Made by a program: the position numbers and the translations under genes
Origin: Botryosphaeria dothidea
Lineage: Eukaryota; Ascomycota; Dothideomycetes; Botryosphaeriales; Botryosphaeriaceae
Direction: 5' to 3'
DNA length: 64,000 nucleotides
Assembly: GCA_011503125.2 (NCBI GenBank)
Contig: WWBZ02000007.1
Coordinates: forward strand, 1,178,001-1,242,000
The notes under the pieces: model-generated
Told to the model about the DNA's origin: nothing
Database searches by the model: none
The model's input: only the letters and a program-made list of their open reading frames with translations
Shown: positions 9,640 to 21,825 of the stretch, piece after piece
How positions within the stretch are numbered: position 1 is the first letter of the stretch
Layout: every line of letters starts with the position of its first letter

Positions 9640-9994
9640 AGTGCAGCCTGGATTTGTACTTGGGAAAGGCGAGTATGCGTTGAAGAGAATTGACGTAAAC
9701 AATGGAGGAAAGTTCCAGCGTCGTAAATGAACTACCGCGATGCTTGGACCAAGAAATACCTCGTAGTGCAGTTGCCGCTACGAACCGGTCATCTGGCATA
9801 TAAGTCTCGCTAGGCTCGTGCCTCTTTTGTGAGACAGCCAGCGCGCCTGCCGTTTCCTTCTGTGCGTCTAACCATGCACGTGACAGGGTCCGAGCGTCCA
9901 CGCTGTAGTTTAAAAGGGCGCCTCCCTCCTACCTTTCTTCTTCCCTTCACATTAAACCACTCCGCACAACTTCTAACGCTCTTTCGGTATCATA
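9640..9994. promoter_or_regulatory. Divergent promoter of BTB-4 and BTB-5
   Basis: 355 bases between two head-to-head paralogues. A CT-rich stretch (CCTCCCTCCTACC ... TTCTTCCC) just before the BTB-5 start fits a fungal 5' leader. Confidence 0.45.
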
Positions 9995-10939
9995 ATGGCT
10001 CCGTCTGAGATCTTCAATGGGGACAACCACCCCACCCTCGCTGGCAGCTTGAAGAAGTCAGTGATTCCAAGACATGACGTTGCCAAGATATGACTGCATT
10101 CACCTTGTGTAGGTATTTCGCGACCGGTGAGCTCAGCGACATGAAGATCCAGTGCGGCGATCATGTCTACGCTGTGCACCGTCTCATCGTCTGCGGTCAC
10201 AGCTCGGTCTTCACCAATGCTATGAAAGAGGAGTACAACTTCAAGGTATGACACCAAGATCTTTTTCACTGGGAGACACATGACGGCTACCGGCCCACAG
10301 GAAGCTCGTACAGGCATCATTGAGCTCGATGATGATCACCCGGTGACTGTCCAGGCGATGCTGGAGTTCATGTACACTGCGGGATACGACGACACTGGAT
10401 TTGGTCGCAGCCTTAAGGAGCGCGTACTCCTGCACATCGATGTCTACTCGGCCGCCGACAAGTATGCCATCGGTGGGCTCTGCAAGCATGCCATGCAGAA
10501 CATCGAGAAGATCATCGATGGACGCGACTGGAAGGTCTCCAAGGAGTCGCTGTGCCATCTCGTCGCTACGGCTTACGAAAAGACTCCATACAACGACAAG
10601 ATGCTTCGAATGCTCATTGTCAGGATCGTGTCCAAGGATCTGAAGGAGCTCGTCCACGACACGGAGTTCCTGGATACTGTCGGCCACGTCGAGGGCTTCA
10701 CCGCAACGCTAGTCAAAGGCCTGGTTCTAAGGAACAAGATGCTCGAGGCGGCGACTGGAGATACACCGCACTTCTTTTGCGATGGCTGCAAGAAGACGGT
10801 CAGAATGTGGCTTGTGTGGGATGACGCTTCTTCTGATGGAGATAGTCGCCGCAGCAAGACACACTGTCCCGTCTGCGGTAAGGGATTCACCAACTCGCAC
10901 TGGGAGTCAAACGAGATGATCACCGTCTTGGATATTTAA
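9995..10939 (+). CDS. BTB-5: BTB/POZ protein with C-terminal zinc ribbon
   Basis: Exons 9995-10056, 10113-10245 and 10301-10939 give 277 aa, starting MAPSEIFNGDNHPTL. BTB motifs: GELSDMKIQCGDHVYAVHRL and GIIELDDDHPVTVQAMLEFM, then YSAADKYAIGGL. The last 60 residues hold FFCDGCKKTVRM and HCPVCGKGF, the four zinc-ligand cysteines. Exon 2 is 133 nt as in BTB-1, -2 and -6. This is the best-preserved copy and a good reference for judging the damaged ones. Biological role unknown; adaptor function is inferred from the domain. Confidence 0.85.
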
Positions 10940-11534
10940 GTCCAATCTGGTGTCCTGCTTGCCGGGCGGTGGCTCCATCTGGACGTCGGACTTCATGGCG
11001 ATTGCGAACAGCGTATTACATAGCAGCAAGACTTCTCGAAGAACTAGACCTGCAGTTATAGTCCACAGTCGATTGCGTGGATTCAATCCTTCTATTTATT
11101 CATTCGTGAGTGATGAGGAGCTGAAGTGGTTCTCCGGACGCCAATGACGCAAGCGCGTTGGCGCTAAAATTAAGGCTCTGCAGGCCTGGACCCTTGCAAG
11201 AAACGGCCGAATCTGCGACGACCTATCGCTCCTTTTTCTGTCACACATCCTCTCGTGCTAGAGCCGCCTTAGCATCAGAATATTAGCCTTGACTCCCTCA
11301 TCTTTGCTCGTCATTCCTGGGTCAATCATCTTAATGATGGACGCGTAACGGGTTTGAGGTTTCACGCATTTCCAGAAGCTCCAGCCGCTTCGCTCCCATG
11401 AGTCCGTCCGTTATCGGAGTAGCCGTCTATGACTAATACACAGCCAATGACCGGTCCTCTCAGCTGCTTACACTTCAGAACAGCCCCAAAGTCCAAACCG
11501 CATATCTGGAAGCCTCCTCAATCAATCAGAAGAT
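10940..11534. other. Intergenic, BTB-5 to Zn2Cys6 gene
   Basis: About 600 bases without recognisable gene; contains the regulator's promoter. Confidence 0.5.
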
Positions 11535-13696
11535 ATGCCGCCGAAATTACCAGCATGCGATCCTTGCAGATTCTCAAAGTTGGCCTGCGATCATGCACAA
11601 CCAGTATGCTCTCGATGCCAGGATAGAAACAGTGCAGACGCCTGTACCTATCGGTCGAGGCCGTTTAAAAAGAGAAAGATCCAAAAAGGTCCATCTGACT
11701 CGTGCACGTCTTCAAAGTGTGTTATCCAGAGTCAAGTCACAGTCGCACAGCTGACCACAATGTTTTACCAGCTCCTCTGGAAGGGAGCCATCTCTCTCAA
11801 CACTGCTCACAAAATCTAGTCACTATCCCAATCCAGGATACCTCGGATCTTCTAGTCATACAACCTTTTTCAAACACCTATCTCCCAGCGCCTTTGACCA
11901 AGCTGCCACTGATTCCAATATCGACTCAATCCGGCAGGAGCCCCTAGGAAGCCTGGTGGATGAGGAAACCATCTCTCGCGGAGCCGAGCTGATACAACAA
12001 TTCCACTGCTCTTCCAACGTGTTATCATGGGTACCGCTCGTCCAAACATGGATCGCCAAAGGAGTCAATCTTGCTCTGGCTGAGTCTTTCACAGAGAGGT
12101 GCGCCCAAACCACACAAAGCTTTCTTGAGAAGTTCGACCACGGCATTTTGGACTGCATGGATCTTTCCAGAAGTCTCTTCAAGAATTCATGCAGCCCGTT
12201 GTCCGTGGGTGCCACCGCCGATGCTGATGACTTCTTCTCCAAATTCTGCAATGAAAACGCCCGATGGGAAACTCTGGGGCTCTTTTTCACCGCGGCTTCT
12301 CGGGCTACGATAGACGTAACTGCCTTTGATCCGCTTTACAGCTCGCAGCATCAACTGCGAAGCTTCCAGAAGCTAGCCACATACTACTCGGATGTCTGTC
12401 TGGATATTTCCCTGTCTCTTGATTGTATGAACGACCTGCAGCTTATCCTGCAGTATGAAAATTTCATTCTTCATTCATTCATACATGGCGATCAGAGTGA
12501 GTCTGAGTCTCCTGTGCTGCGAAATGTACTGACAACGCAGGTTATCAATCATGGCGCAAACTCGGGGATGTGACAAGCTCTCTCTTTGCTCTTGGTTACC
12601 ACGAGCAGCTTGAGACAAAGGCACGCGCTCCACAGTTCCTCAAAGACTTGCGGCAAGCTGCATTTGCACGCGCTTACTCCGCTGACAAGAACGTCGCAAT
12701 CTTCTTGGGACGCCCACCTCGTATTCTCCGGAAATACAGCCGCGTCTTGCCACGTCACGTCCAATGGCGTCCCGATGAAACTTACAGTCTCATGGCAGAT
12801 ACCAAGTGGTCAGCTCTTTGTGCGATTCTCAAAGAAGACATCCTGGATCTCTCAAGAGAAGAGAATTATGATGAGAGGACCCGCAAAGCTCGGTCAGTGA
12901 TGCTGATCCACTGCTGTAGAAACGTGCTGATTAATAAAGTCTTATACAAGCCGACGCTGAAGTACAATGGGCGGCATTACCTTCACACTTCCGCCTGGAG
13001 GGATCTCTGAGGTCCTGCGAGCGAAGGCCTGTAGAACGGGACTTCCTCGTCAGCATACGACTCAATCATCTTCACGTTTTATTTCTCCTCCGTCTCGCAC
13101 TCGTGCATCGACCATCGGAGCCAGATTCCCGCTTGTTGGCCATATCCGCAAATATGCTAAGTCTGGTAATCGAGGCCGTGGTTCTGAAAGATCGTCTGGC
13201 TAACTCGGGAACGTCATTGGTTTGGAAGGAAAGACAGACAACCCAATTATTGAAACCTCACTAACCAGATTTTCAGGTAGCATATTTCGGACTAGCAGCC
13301 GCAGGGATTGTTTGTCTCGCCCTCCTGAACAGATCCTTTACCGCTGATGACGAAGAAATCTCCGTTTCCAAAACCATTCAGGACCTGAGTGTCCTGGTAG
13401 CGGACGTGGAAGCGGGTGCTCTGGTCCATGTGGAGGATCCCAACTACGCATTGCTGGCCGGAGCTGCGCAAACGATCAAGAGCTTACTCAACCGCATCAT
13501 GTCCAATGACTTCACGAGACATCCTGAAACTCAGCCGGCTCCCGACCCTCTTTCACTATCGCCGGCTGTCCATGGCGAAGACGAATGGGAATCATGGGGA
13601 AACCACTTGCAGGAATTTGAAGTAGATTTCTGGCTCAACCTCGCCGAACATCCATCTTTAGCCAGACCCGATGGCGAGATGCCAGGTCTTCTATAG
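11535..13696 (+). CDS. Zn(II)2Cys6 fungal transcription factor
   Basis: Proposed exons 11535-11716, 11772-12496, 12541-12915, 12963-13219 and 13277-13696 give about 652 aa. A nuclear DNA-binding regulator: Cys8-x2-Cys11-x6-Cys18-x6-Cys25-x2-Cys28-x8-Cys37, followed by the basic run RPFKKRK. The C-terminal half matches the fungal-specific regulatory region by memory of the family (HFRLEGSLRSCERRPVERDF, LNHLHVLFLLRLALVHR, EDPNYALLAGAAQTIKSLL). Two joins are weak. Intron 3 needs a GTAGAA donor. Intron 4 should start after LVWK, but the bases there are GAAAGA, so I used an in-frame GTTTGG donor 9 nt earlier. One damaged donor would make this a recent pseudogene. Target genes unknown. Confidence 0.75.
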
Positions 13697-15129
13697 CTTT
13701 GAAGCGACTCTTAGTCTACGAATCCAGACAATCTTGAACCTCTTGCGTAATGCCGTTGTGGTGCACATTCATCTAACTTTGCGAAGAGAATGCTCTGCTC
13801 TGCCCACCTCAGTACAGGCTGCGATTACCTGGTCATCTATAGTAAGGACAATCTGTTCAAAAGTTTCAGAGTGCTACCTTCTCACCATGACTAAGGCAAC
13901 GTCGCTATCCTATACAAGGGCCTGAGATTCAGCAACAGCATTTCACTCGCCCTGTCAGCTGTCTATGTCACACGAGCCTGTGTTTGCAAATTCGCGAACG
14001 ATACGTTCCTAGGCCGTCTCGACTCCGCGCAGCTAAGCTGGCAGTATTACATAGTCCTTATCGCTCTCTCTGTTGTGTGTCTAGTAGCCGTGTTTTTTCT
14101 GCGCCCGGGGTTAAAGCTTTCAGACCTTACTTTCTTATTACTTTTTCTCCTCACTCCACCAATAGCAGCCTCACCTTCCCCTCACCAACTTCTTCTACTT
14201 ACTCCTTTTCCTTTCTACATTGGCTTTCGCCACTTACAATCATAAAGAAGAGGCTGGTAACATATTCCTGCAATTCAGACGAAAGTTCTCTCGCTGGAAA
14301 CGTTCAATGCAATCTTCGAGGACAAGGTTGCTGTTCAGTCAACACGCATTTTCTAAGGAGAGGCAGCGGCTAGACGCGCTGATCATGGACGACCTGGTCA
14401 TCGACGGGCAAGCCGTTATCGCCCAGGAAAAGGGAACCACCCACGTGCCATCATCGACTCGACACTGCAAGGGAAAAGGGTTGGGCAATGTCTGATGCTG
14501 ACAAAAAATAGTGGGGTTATCGGAGCGGGAAACGAAAAAGGGTAATTGAATTATCAATGGACCACAATCGGAGCCGGTGGGAGGCGATACCAAGAACTAC
14601 GCATGCAAAGTCCTTCGCAGTAGATATAGACTACCGCTCTCCTTTTCAGGTTGGTCCACCTAGGGCGCCCCGAATACGAGTCGAGGCGGGACGAGCGATA
14701 GGCGGTCTAAGCCACCACCGACCACTCAAAGCCCCCAAGAACAATTTCACTGAGGCATGTTGCACGTGTCACAATCCGAAACATTTCATTAGAGGATCTG
14801 GAAGGCGGGCCGCCAGATTTGGATATGGGGCACGCGAGGGAGGGTCTTCGCTGTCGGCGCAGCACGACTCCTTGTCTAGCTGCCCATCTTGTCTCTTTAG
14901 GATCCTGTGCGACGGGCGCTTGCAGTTGTACGCGCAACCTACGGGGGCTATGAAAGGATAATCTGTTATCCAGGATCGGAAATAGGTTCGCCAAGGAATG
15001 CTAGGTCTTGTTGATACGCTTAAGCTTCATTCGCCCGCTTGGAACCTCGTCCACGGATAAACAAGCTCTGCCTGCCTGCCTCTTCTTTTCACCTTCGTGC
15101 TCAGTGGCCTACGCCGATAATTGCACAGA
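13697..15129. other. Gene-poor stretch, regulator to PAP2
   Basis: 1.4 kb with no convincing gene. A pyrimidine-rich run near 14140-14215 precedes an open frame (to 14495) that lacks a good start and any motif, so I left it out. Confidence 0.45.
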
Positions 15130-16447
15130 ATGAAGATGGAGTTCTTCAACAAGCTCACGGTTTCCTATGTCCTTGATTGCATTGTGCTCTGGTAAATTGA
15201 TCGAATCACCTCGAACCGAAGGCGACGCTAACACGAGCCATCCAGCGCGTTCGCCATCATCGGTGGTGTCTTTTCCATCATACCACCCTCAAAGCGCGTT
15301 TTCTCTCTCACAGACTCATCTATCTCGTTCCCATACGGACCAGATACCGTCTCGATCCTGACAGTGTTCCTCGCCGCTATCGTAGCGCCTGCTTTCATCG
15401 TCGCGGTCATATGTCTAGCGTTTGTTACACGCCCTGCCAGTGATGGGGCTCCGGTGTCAAAGCAGCTGCTGTGGCGTCGGAAGCTGTGGGAGCTATTCAC
15501 CGGGCTGCTTGGGCTTGCCTTCGCGACGGTGCTGTCCTTCTTCCTTACACAGAGCATGAAGAATCTCTTCGGCAAGCCACGCCCGGACTTTCTTGAACGG
15601 TGCAATCCAGATGTAAACAGTCTTCCGCAATACACCGTTGGGGGCTTCAGCAGTGAGCTCTTGGAGGGCACTTCCGTCCATGTCAGCTGGGGTATCTGCA
15701 ACAGCAAAGACGGAGGCGGGGTCGGCATCTCAGAGTTCAACGACGAATTCAGGAGCTTCCCAAGCGGACACTGCACCAGTGGGTTCACTGTGATCGGTCT
15801 TGCGGGGCATGAATGCTGACGAAAGATCTTATTTAGTTGCTTTTGCTGGACTTGTGTATCTAAGCCTCTTCCTCGCTTCCAAATTCTCCGTCACGATCCC
15901 GTTCCTTGCTCCGGCACCTTTCCAGGAGCCCACGCCGCACCCAAACCCATCGGGCACTGAATCTAACACGGCGTCACTTCCCCAGCCGTCCAGGACATCC
16001 CCGCGTAGTCAATCAGCAGCGCCACCAATCCACCTCTTCGTCATTGTATTCATACCCATCGGAGCGGCCATCTACATAGCCTCCACCCGATACACCGACT
16101 ACAAGCACCACGGCTTCGACGTGCTCTTCAGCTCCATCGAGGGTGCCGTCTGTGCCTGGTTCTCCTTCCGGTGGTACCACATGCCCATACGTCGGGGAGC
16201 CGGCTGGGCCTGGGGCCCGCGCAGCAACGACAGAGCGTTTGGAATCCGCATCGGAACGGGCACGTATCACGTGTCGAAGACGACCGCTGTCGCGCACAAG
16301 GGAAAGGCCGCGGTGGATGTGGAGCGAGACGCGCAGCAGGGCCCGCGCAGGAACACCGACGAGATTGAGTTGGCCACGATCGGCACGGCCAATTCTTCGG
16401 AGGGTCGCTCGAGCCGTAGGCACATCTTGGGCAATCGGCAGACCTGA
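15130..16447 (+). CDS. PAP2-family lipid phosphate phosphatase
   Basis: Exons 15130-15191, 15246-15778 and 15837-16447 give 401 aa. A multi-pass membrane enzyme that dephosphorylates phosphatidate or related lipid phosphates. The three phosphatase motifs are present in order: KNLFGKPRP (KxxxxxxRP), FPSGHCT (PSGH), and STRYTDYKHHGFDV (SRxxxxxHxxxD form). Hydrophobic segments occur around AFAIIGGVFS, ILTVFLAAIVAPAFIVAV, LFTGLLGLAFATVLSFFL, FAGLVYLSLFLAS and HLFVIVFIPIGAAIYIAS. The hydrophilic tail (about 90 residues) is arginine-rich and variable. Intron 2 lies right after the PSGH motif, so the uninterrupted frame ends falsely at 15819. Closest named type is the yeast LPP1/DPP1 group. Confidence 0.88.
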
Positions 16448-16583
16448 ATGGGACACGTGAGAGTGAGGCTTGACAACTCTGTAAAGGAATGAGGACGCAA
16501 TACATCCTTTCAAAGCTACTGAGGATCTTATTCCATGTATACGCTACGTAAAACCTGCAATCCTCAGCTCGTGACATGCAAAC

Positions 16584-17854
16584 TTAGCCGTCAAGCTGCT
16601 TTACAGTGGCGGAGGGCTGGATGCCGGAGGAATCCTTCTTCTCGGCCGAATCCTCCACGACTCCGTGAGGCTCGTCCCGGGAGCTCGACTCGGCTTCCTC
16701 GTGCGTGGCGCCGTTGCCGCGCTTCTCGCTGTAGCGCATCCACACGAAGGCAACGAGGACGGTCAGCCAGTACAAGTTGTAGGACAGCACGGAGCCATAG
16801 GTCGCCGAGTTCTGCCAGCCGAGGATGGCGTTGAAGATGCCCCAGCCGCCGCCGCCGTTGAGCTCCGGGTTGCAGCAGTTGACGTGCCACACGCTCTGCC
16901 GGATGTCGTACGATCCGGCGCCCGAGCCGGTCTCGGAGGCGTCGCCGCCGATGACCTTGTTCCAGGTGTTGTTCTCGAAGTACCAGACGGCCCTCGAGAA
17001 GAGGCCGGCGGCGACGAGGTAGAGGAAGCAGGTCGAGATGATCAGGAAGATCTGGAGCTTCGTCGAATTGCCGCCACTGGATCGGGTCAGCATGCATTGC
17101 TTGGAAACTGGTTCGACGATGGAAAAAAGCACGCGTACCGGTAGAGGATGTAGCCAACAGCGCAACCGGCAGCCAATCCGCAGATCACGGCGAGCGGAAA
17201 CGCGGTGGCCGGCAGGCCCAGACTGACTCCGCCAATGTAGACGACGGCCTCGAGCCCTTCGCGCAGAACCGTGATGAACGGCAAGAGGAACATGGCGTAC
17301 TTCTCGGCCCACCTCTTGAATCGCACGCGGGCAGTGGCATTTGTGTCGGCGGCCGCTTTGGCATCAAGGGCTTGGACCAACTTGACGCGCCACTTATCTT
17401 GGAGTTTGTTCACGCGGAGAAGCGCAGCACCCATTATCGAGATGATGATGGAGGCGATGATGCCGAAGACGCCCTCCCAGATGTCCTCGGTGTTTGCAAA
17501 ATGGTCTTTGCCGTAGGCGTAGAAGGCACCGATCATGCCTGCGCCAATGCAAACACAGATAAACAACCCAAGCGCTACTCCAAACCAAACCTGAAAGAAA
17601 CATAAATATAAACATACAGGTGGAAGCGACAGGATCTCGATCACCTACTTGTTTCAGGAGCTTCTTATATGCCGGTGTATCTCCCTCTGCCCCGAGAGTC
17701 TGCTTCAGGAAAGCCAGCAAGACTGAAACGATGATGACAGTCTCGAGGCATTCTCGAAAGACAATAAAGAAGACTGAAAATGGTTAGCTTTTCTGTATAG
17801 TCTCGAGCTTCACATAGTGATGATACCTGGAACAGCGAAAACGTTGACCGTCAT
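16584..17854 (-). CDS. ftr1: High-affinity iron permease FTR1
   Basis: Exons 17854-17827, 17773-17649, 17590-17139 and 17076-16584 give 365 aa, starting [16 protein letters not shown] plasma-membrane permease that takes up Fe(III) produced by a multicopper ferroxidase. Both iron-handling REXLE motifs are visible: FRECLETVI near residue 15 and LREGLEAVV near 150. Seven hydrophobic segments can be traced, e.g. [19 protein letters not shown] and [19 protein letters not shown], and the last before a charged tail ([17 protein letters not shown]). The divergent neighbour is the FET3-type ferroxidase; the shared 571-base promoter has a siderophore-regulator-type GATA site, so repression under iron excess is expected (inferred). 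Confidence 0.93.
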
Positions 17855-17986
17855 TTTCAAGAATGCGCTTCGCAGAGAGGAGGAGATTCTGATCCTCCAA
17901 ACAACGCCCGGCGCGATTTGGGGGAACGGGAGCAGTTCAAATGGGTGCATTGACTCGCTGCCAACCATAAGTTTGCACATCTTGGG

Positions 17987-17995
17987 ATCAGATAA
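17987..17995 (+). promoter_or_regulatory. Candidate SreA/Sre1-type GATA site ATCAGATAA
   Basis: Exact match to ATCWGATAA, the published-type consensus of fungal GATA siderophore repressors, 133 bases upstream of the FTR1 start codon and 431 upstream of FET3. Function inferred from sequence and context. Confidence 0.6.
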
Positions 17996-18342
17996 TCAGC
18001 CCGGTTTCGGGCTGAATCACCCCACCAATTACTTAGGTTGAGCGACATAAAACATGGAAGGTGAGGTGCCACATCTGATTCCTGAATGCAACGTGATTGG
18101 GACTGCAGCTCGGAGCATTAAACACATCCGGTAAGGCGCTGGCCAGTGTCAATGCGGGAAGCCTAAAGCTTGTGTAGGTTAAGGCCGCGACTCAAGCTTC
18201 CTCTCCAATTTGCTCGTTCTTCGTCCGTGCGCGTTGCAACAGTAGGTGCGGACAGGGTTGACCGGCGTTGCAAGTGGGACGGGGCTTGCGCAAGGCTGAC
18301 TCGGCGCGAGGGAATCAGCCGTGTCTCTGCCTCGCGTTGATC

Positions 18343-18351
18343 TTATCAGCT
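18343..18351 (-). promoter_or_regulatory. Near-match GATA iron-regulator site
   Basis: TTATCAGCT on the plus strand, one base from the reverse of ATCTGATAA, 75 bases upstream of the FET3 start codon. Confidence 0.3.
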
Positions 18352-18425
18352 TGATCTCCTGCGCTGTCGGCGGCGACCTGTATATGCCAGCCGCTCCAAG
18401 CTTCGGCCATTGCATTTTGCAAGTC

Positions 18426-20326
18426 ATGGCTTCGTTCTTCTCCAAGTCGTTGGTTCCGTTCGCCTTGCTCTCCAGAGATCTTGTTGCTGCGGCGACAGTT
18501 AACCTTGACTGGAACATAACATGGGTTACAGCCAATCCGGATGGGATGCTCGAGCGTCCTGTGATCGGTATCAACGGACAATGGCCACCGCCACTGCTCA
18601 ACTTCACGAAAGGTGATCGAGTGATTGCAAACGTGTACAACGCGCTGGGCAATGAAACTACCAGCATCCACTTCCACGGATTTTACCAAAATGGCACAAA
18701 CAACATGGACGGCCCCCCGGGAGTGGTGCAGTGCGAAATCCCCCCCGAATCCACCTTCACATACAACTTCAGGGTAAGTTTGCCAACAGGAGTTTGATGG
18801 GTCATTTCTAACAGTCAGCAGATCAACCAGTCAGGAACCTACTGGTACCATTCACACACGAAAGGGCAGTACCCTGATGGCCTGAGACAAGCGCTCATCA
18901 TCCAAGATCCCGAGAGCCCATACGCCGGCCAGTATGATGAGGAACTCGTAATCAGCCTGTCGGACTGGTACCACGACCAGATGCCCGGACTGCTGAAGCA
19001 GTTCATCAACGTCGCGAACCCGACGGGCGCAGAGCCGGTCCCGAAATCTGCGCTGATGAACGACACCCAGAACTTCACCCTGTCCCTCGAACCTGGCAAG
19101 ACCTATCTCGTGCACTTGGCCAACGTCGGTGCGTTCGCAGGCCAGTACTTTTGGATTGAAGGACACACCATGCGGATCGTCGAAGTCGACGGAATCTGGA
19201 CCGAACCCGCCGAGGCAGACATGATCTATGTCGCCAGTGCGCAGCGCTACGCTGTTTTGTTGACGACGAAGAACGACACGAGCGCAAACTTCGCGATGAT
19301 GGGCAGTATGGATACAGATCTGTTTGATACGATTCCGTCTGATTTGAACTGGAATGTCACGGGCTGGCTTGTGTACAATGATGCGGCCGATAAGCCAACC
19401 GCAGCCATCATCGACGAGTTCGATCCTTATGATGACTTCGGTTTAGTCCCTACCGACGGCCTTGAGCTGTATGAAGACGCAGACTACACCATTACGCTAG
19501 ATCTTACCATGGACAATCTTGGAGACGGCGCCAATTAGTAAGTCTGCCTGCATTCCTACTCGCGTGACATCAGCTGACCCCTTCCAGCGCATTCTTCAAC
19601 GGCATCACCTACACGAAGCCGAAAGTCCCAACGGTTTTCAGCGTGTTGACCACCGGGTCTGCAGCCTCGAATGCCACAGTATACGGGACTGATACAAATC
19701 CTTTCATTTTAAACCATGGCGATATCATTGATATTGTCCTGAACAACGATGACACGGGCAAGCATCCATTTCATCTTCACGGGCATGCGTTTCAAATCAT
19801 CCACCGCAGTGATGACGATGAAGGCCACTACGACGCCAGCAACCACTCGGCCTTCCCGTCCGTTCCGGCTCGCAGGGACACCGTGCTGGTGCGCCCTTCG
19901 GGCAACTTCGTGATCCGCTTCAAAGCGGACAACCCCGGCGTCTGGCTCTTCCACTGTCACATCGAATGGCACATGGACTCCGGACTGGCGGCAACGATGA
20001 TCGAAGCGCCACTGGAGCTACAGAGAACCCTGCAGATATCCGACAACCACTACCAGGTATGCAACGCCGGCAACACGCTCACGTCTGGAAATGCAGCCGG
20101 CAATACCGTGGACTTTTATGATCTTTCCGGGGAGAACAAGTCCAAGGCACCCTTGCCGGCTGGGTTCACGGCAAGAGGAATTGTGGCGCTGGTGTTCAGC
20201 TGCACTGCAGGTTTTGTTGGTATGGGAGCAATTGCTTGGTAAGTCTTTTCTCAGAGCAGAAATTCCATTGATCCTGGTACTAAATGTTCCTGTAACAGGT
20301 ACGGTGCGGCGCCGATCACCAACTGA
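18426..20326 (+). CDS. fet3: Multicopper ferroxidase, FET3 type
   Basis: Exons 18426-18773, 18822-19537, 19588-20238 and 20299-20326 give 580 aa. An extracellular plasma-membrane ferroxidase that oxidises Fe(II) for the FTR1 permease. A signal peptide ([23 protein letters not shown]) precedes three cupredoxin domains. Copper ligands: [33 protein letters not shown] and [13 protein letters not shown] with the T1 Cys-His pair. One hydrophobic segment near the C-terminus ([22 protein letters not shown]) anchors it; the last exon codes only YGAAPITN. The membrane anchor and the FTR1 neighbour separate it from ordinary laccases. An earlier ATG at 18384 is also in frame, but the chosen one gives the better signal peptide. 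Confidence 0.92.
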
Positions 20327-21825
20327 AAGTGCTAAATCGATGGGAGGATTTCAGTGGCTTGACGATTTCACAAGAAGAATGCAAAATTGATACCAAATCT
20401 GATTCACGTTCACAACATGCTGTTCCAATCCTTCAGATTTCTGGCGGTTACATCTCGGTGCCATGACGTAGAGGAGCCACTGTGTGCTGAGCCCGTGCCG
20501 GTATTCCCCGGACACGAATCCTTATTCCCGGTCTTCCACAGCCAAACCCAAGACCAAAGCTTGGCAAGCCACCCGAAGCTTGCACCAAAGTAAAGCGATG
20601 TGAGTGGGGCCACCTGTCGTGTTATCAGGCCCGAGATAGTCCAAGATCGGATCATCAAATTTCTTTTTTATCGTATCAGATGGTGACTGATCAAGCCCGC
20701 GACTAGAAGGTGGAACGGAAGTCCTTACCTCTTCAGACATAGCTCCACGGAAAGTTCCCCTTTGCAGGTAAACGAAGCACCTTGTTTGGAGAAAATCCAG
20801 TCGGGACCCGGATCACACGGCCCTCAACTACTGCACCAGTGAAACTATGACTGGGCGCTGCCTCCTGCTTAAACCAGCAATGCTCGGAGCATCGCGTATC
20901 TGATGGTCTAATCTTATCTGATTCAGGGCATAACCACCGCGCAGATGCGGCACTACAGGTTGCATTTTTGTGGATATCTCGTCTACATTTTACAGGCAGT
21001 CTGTCCAATCACACACTCCGAGAGAGGCACGTTGCAAGTAATCCCGAAGTTCATCCTCGATCCAAAATGCTCAGACACTCCGACGGGGCCTCGATGCCCC
21101 GCAGCGGTGGCCGACATCATGTAATGACTTGGAGTCTTCGAAGTGTTATGTTATGATCGTTGCGATTCATATTTATAGTTTAGTACAAACGAATACGATG
21201 ATGAGATGCTCGTCTCAACGCATATTCCAAATCTGCCATTGGTCCGGTAACTACATGACAGGCTCTACGGAGCAACACCTTCCTTCATGCCCAACAAGGA
21301 AGTTGCGAAGTAATTCAGCACTTCAGGGTGAATCAGCAAAGCGGCTATCTGAGTCGTGTGCAATTCACTGATACTGCGAGAGAGGCAAACGACCCCTCTT
21401 GTTGGGAAAAGTTAAGCCCGCAAACGAGCTTTCCGAGGTCGCCGATTGATAGCAAACGAGCGTTCCGAGCTCGCTGGTGGATATGATATGCGCGCCCCGC
21501 AAAGTCTGAGAGGATCAAGGACAGGTAGTAGCGAAGGTGGGCAGGGCGGCCGAAAATTTTCTAGCTTGAAAAGCCTTGAGAATGTAACCTCGGACCCAAC
21601 CCAAACACAGCGAGGGCGCCTTGCGCGGATCAGCCCGCTCCTGCCCTGTCCAACCTAGAAAATTATTGTGGTCATGCTCTGGAACTGCCAAGAACAGTAG
21701 CCATCAGGAAATATGAGGGACGAGTAGTCGATAAGCCGAATAAGGTTTTGTCAGCAAAGAATAAGGTACTTCTTTCCAAACCGCTTCTGTGTACGCCTAT
21801 CCAAATCAGAGATCAAGCATCCAAC
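20327..21825. other. Intergenic, FET3 to ferric reductase
   Basis: 1.5 kb without a supported gene. It is the presumed promoter of the reductase and contains the GATA-type site at 20914 and ATCAGATGG near 20676. Confidence 0.5.
20914..20922 (-). promoter_or_regulatory. Candidate SreA/Sre1-type GATA site (TTATCTGAT)
   Basis: Exact reverse complement of ATCAGATAA, about 0.9 kb upstream of the ferric reductase start and 0.6 kb downstream of FET3. Same motif as in the FTR1-FET3 promoter. Confidence 0.45.

Larger units (their letters stand above)
17855..18425. promoter_or_regulatory. Divergent FTR1-FET3 promoter
   Basis: 571 bases between the two start codons. It contains one exact and one near match to the fungal iron-regulator GATA consensus ATCWGATAA (listed separately), plus ATCTGATTC near 18073, which keeps only the core. 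Confidence 0.6.

Noticed and set aside
14220..14495. 91-residue open frame after a pyrimidine-rich tract
   Set aside because: Begins at TTG, no in-frame ATG near the start, no recognisable domain.
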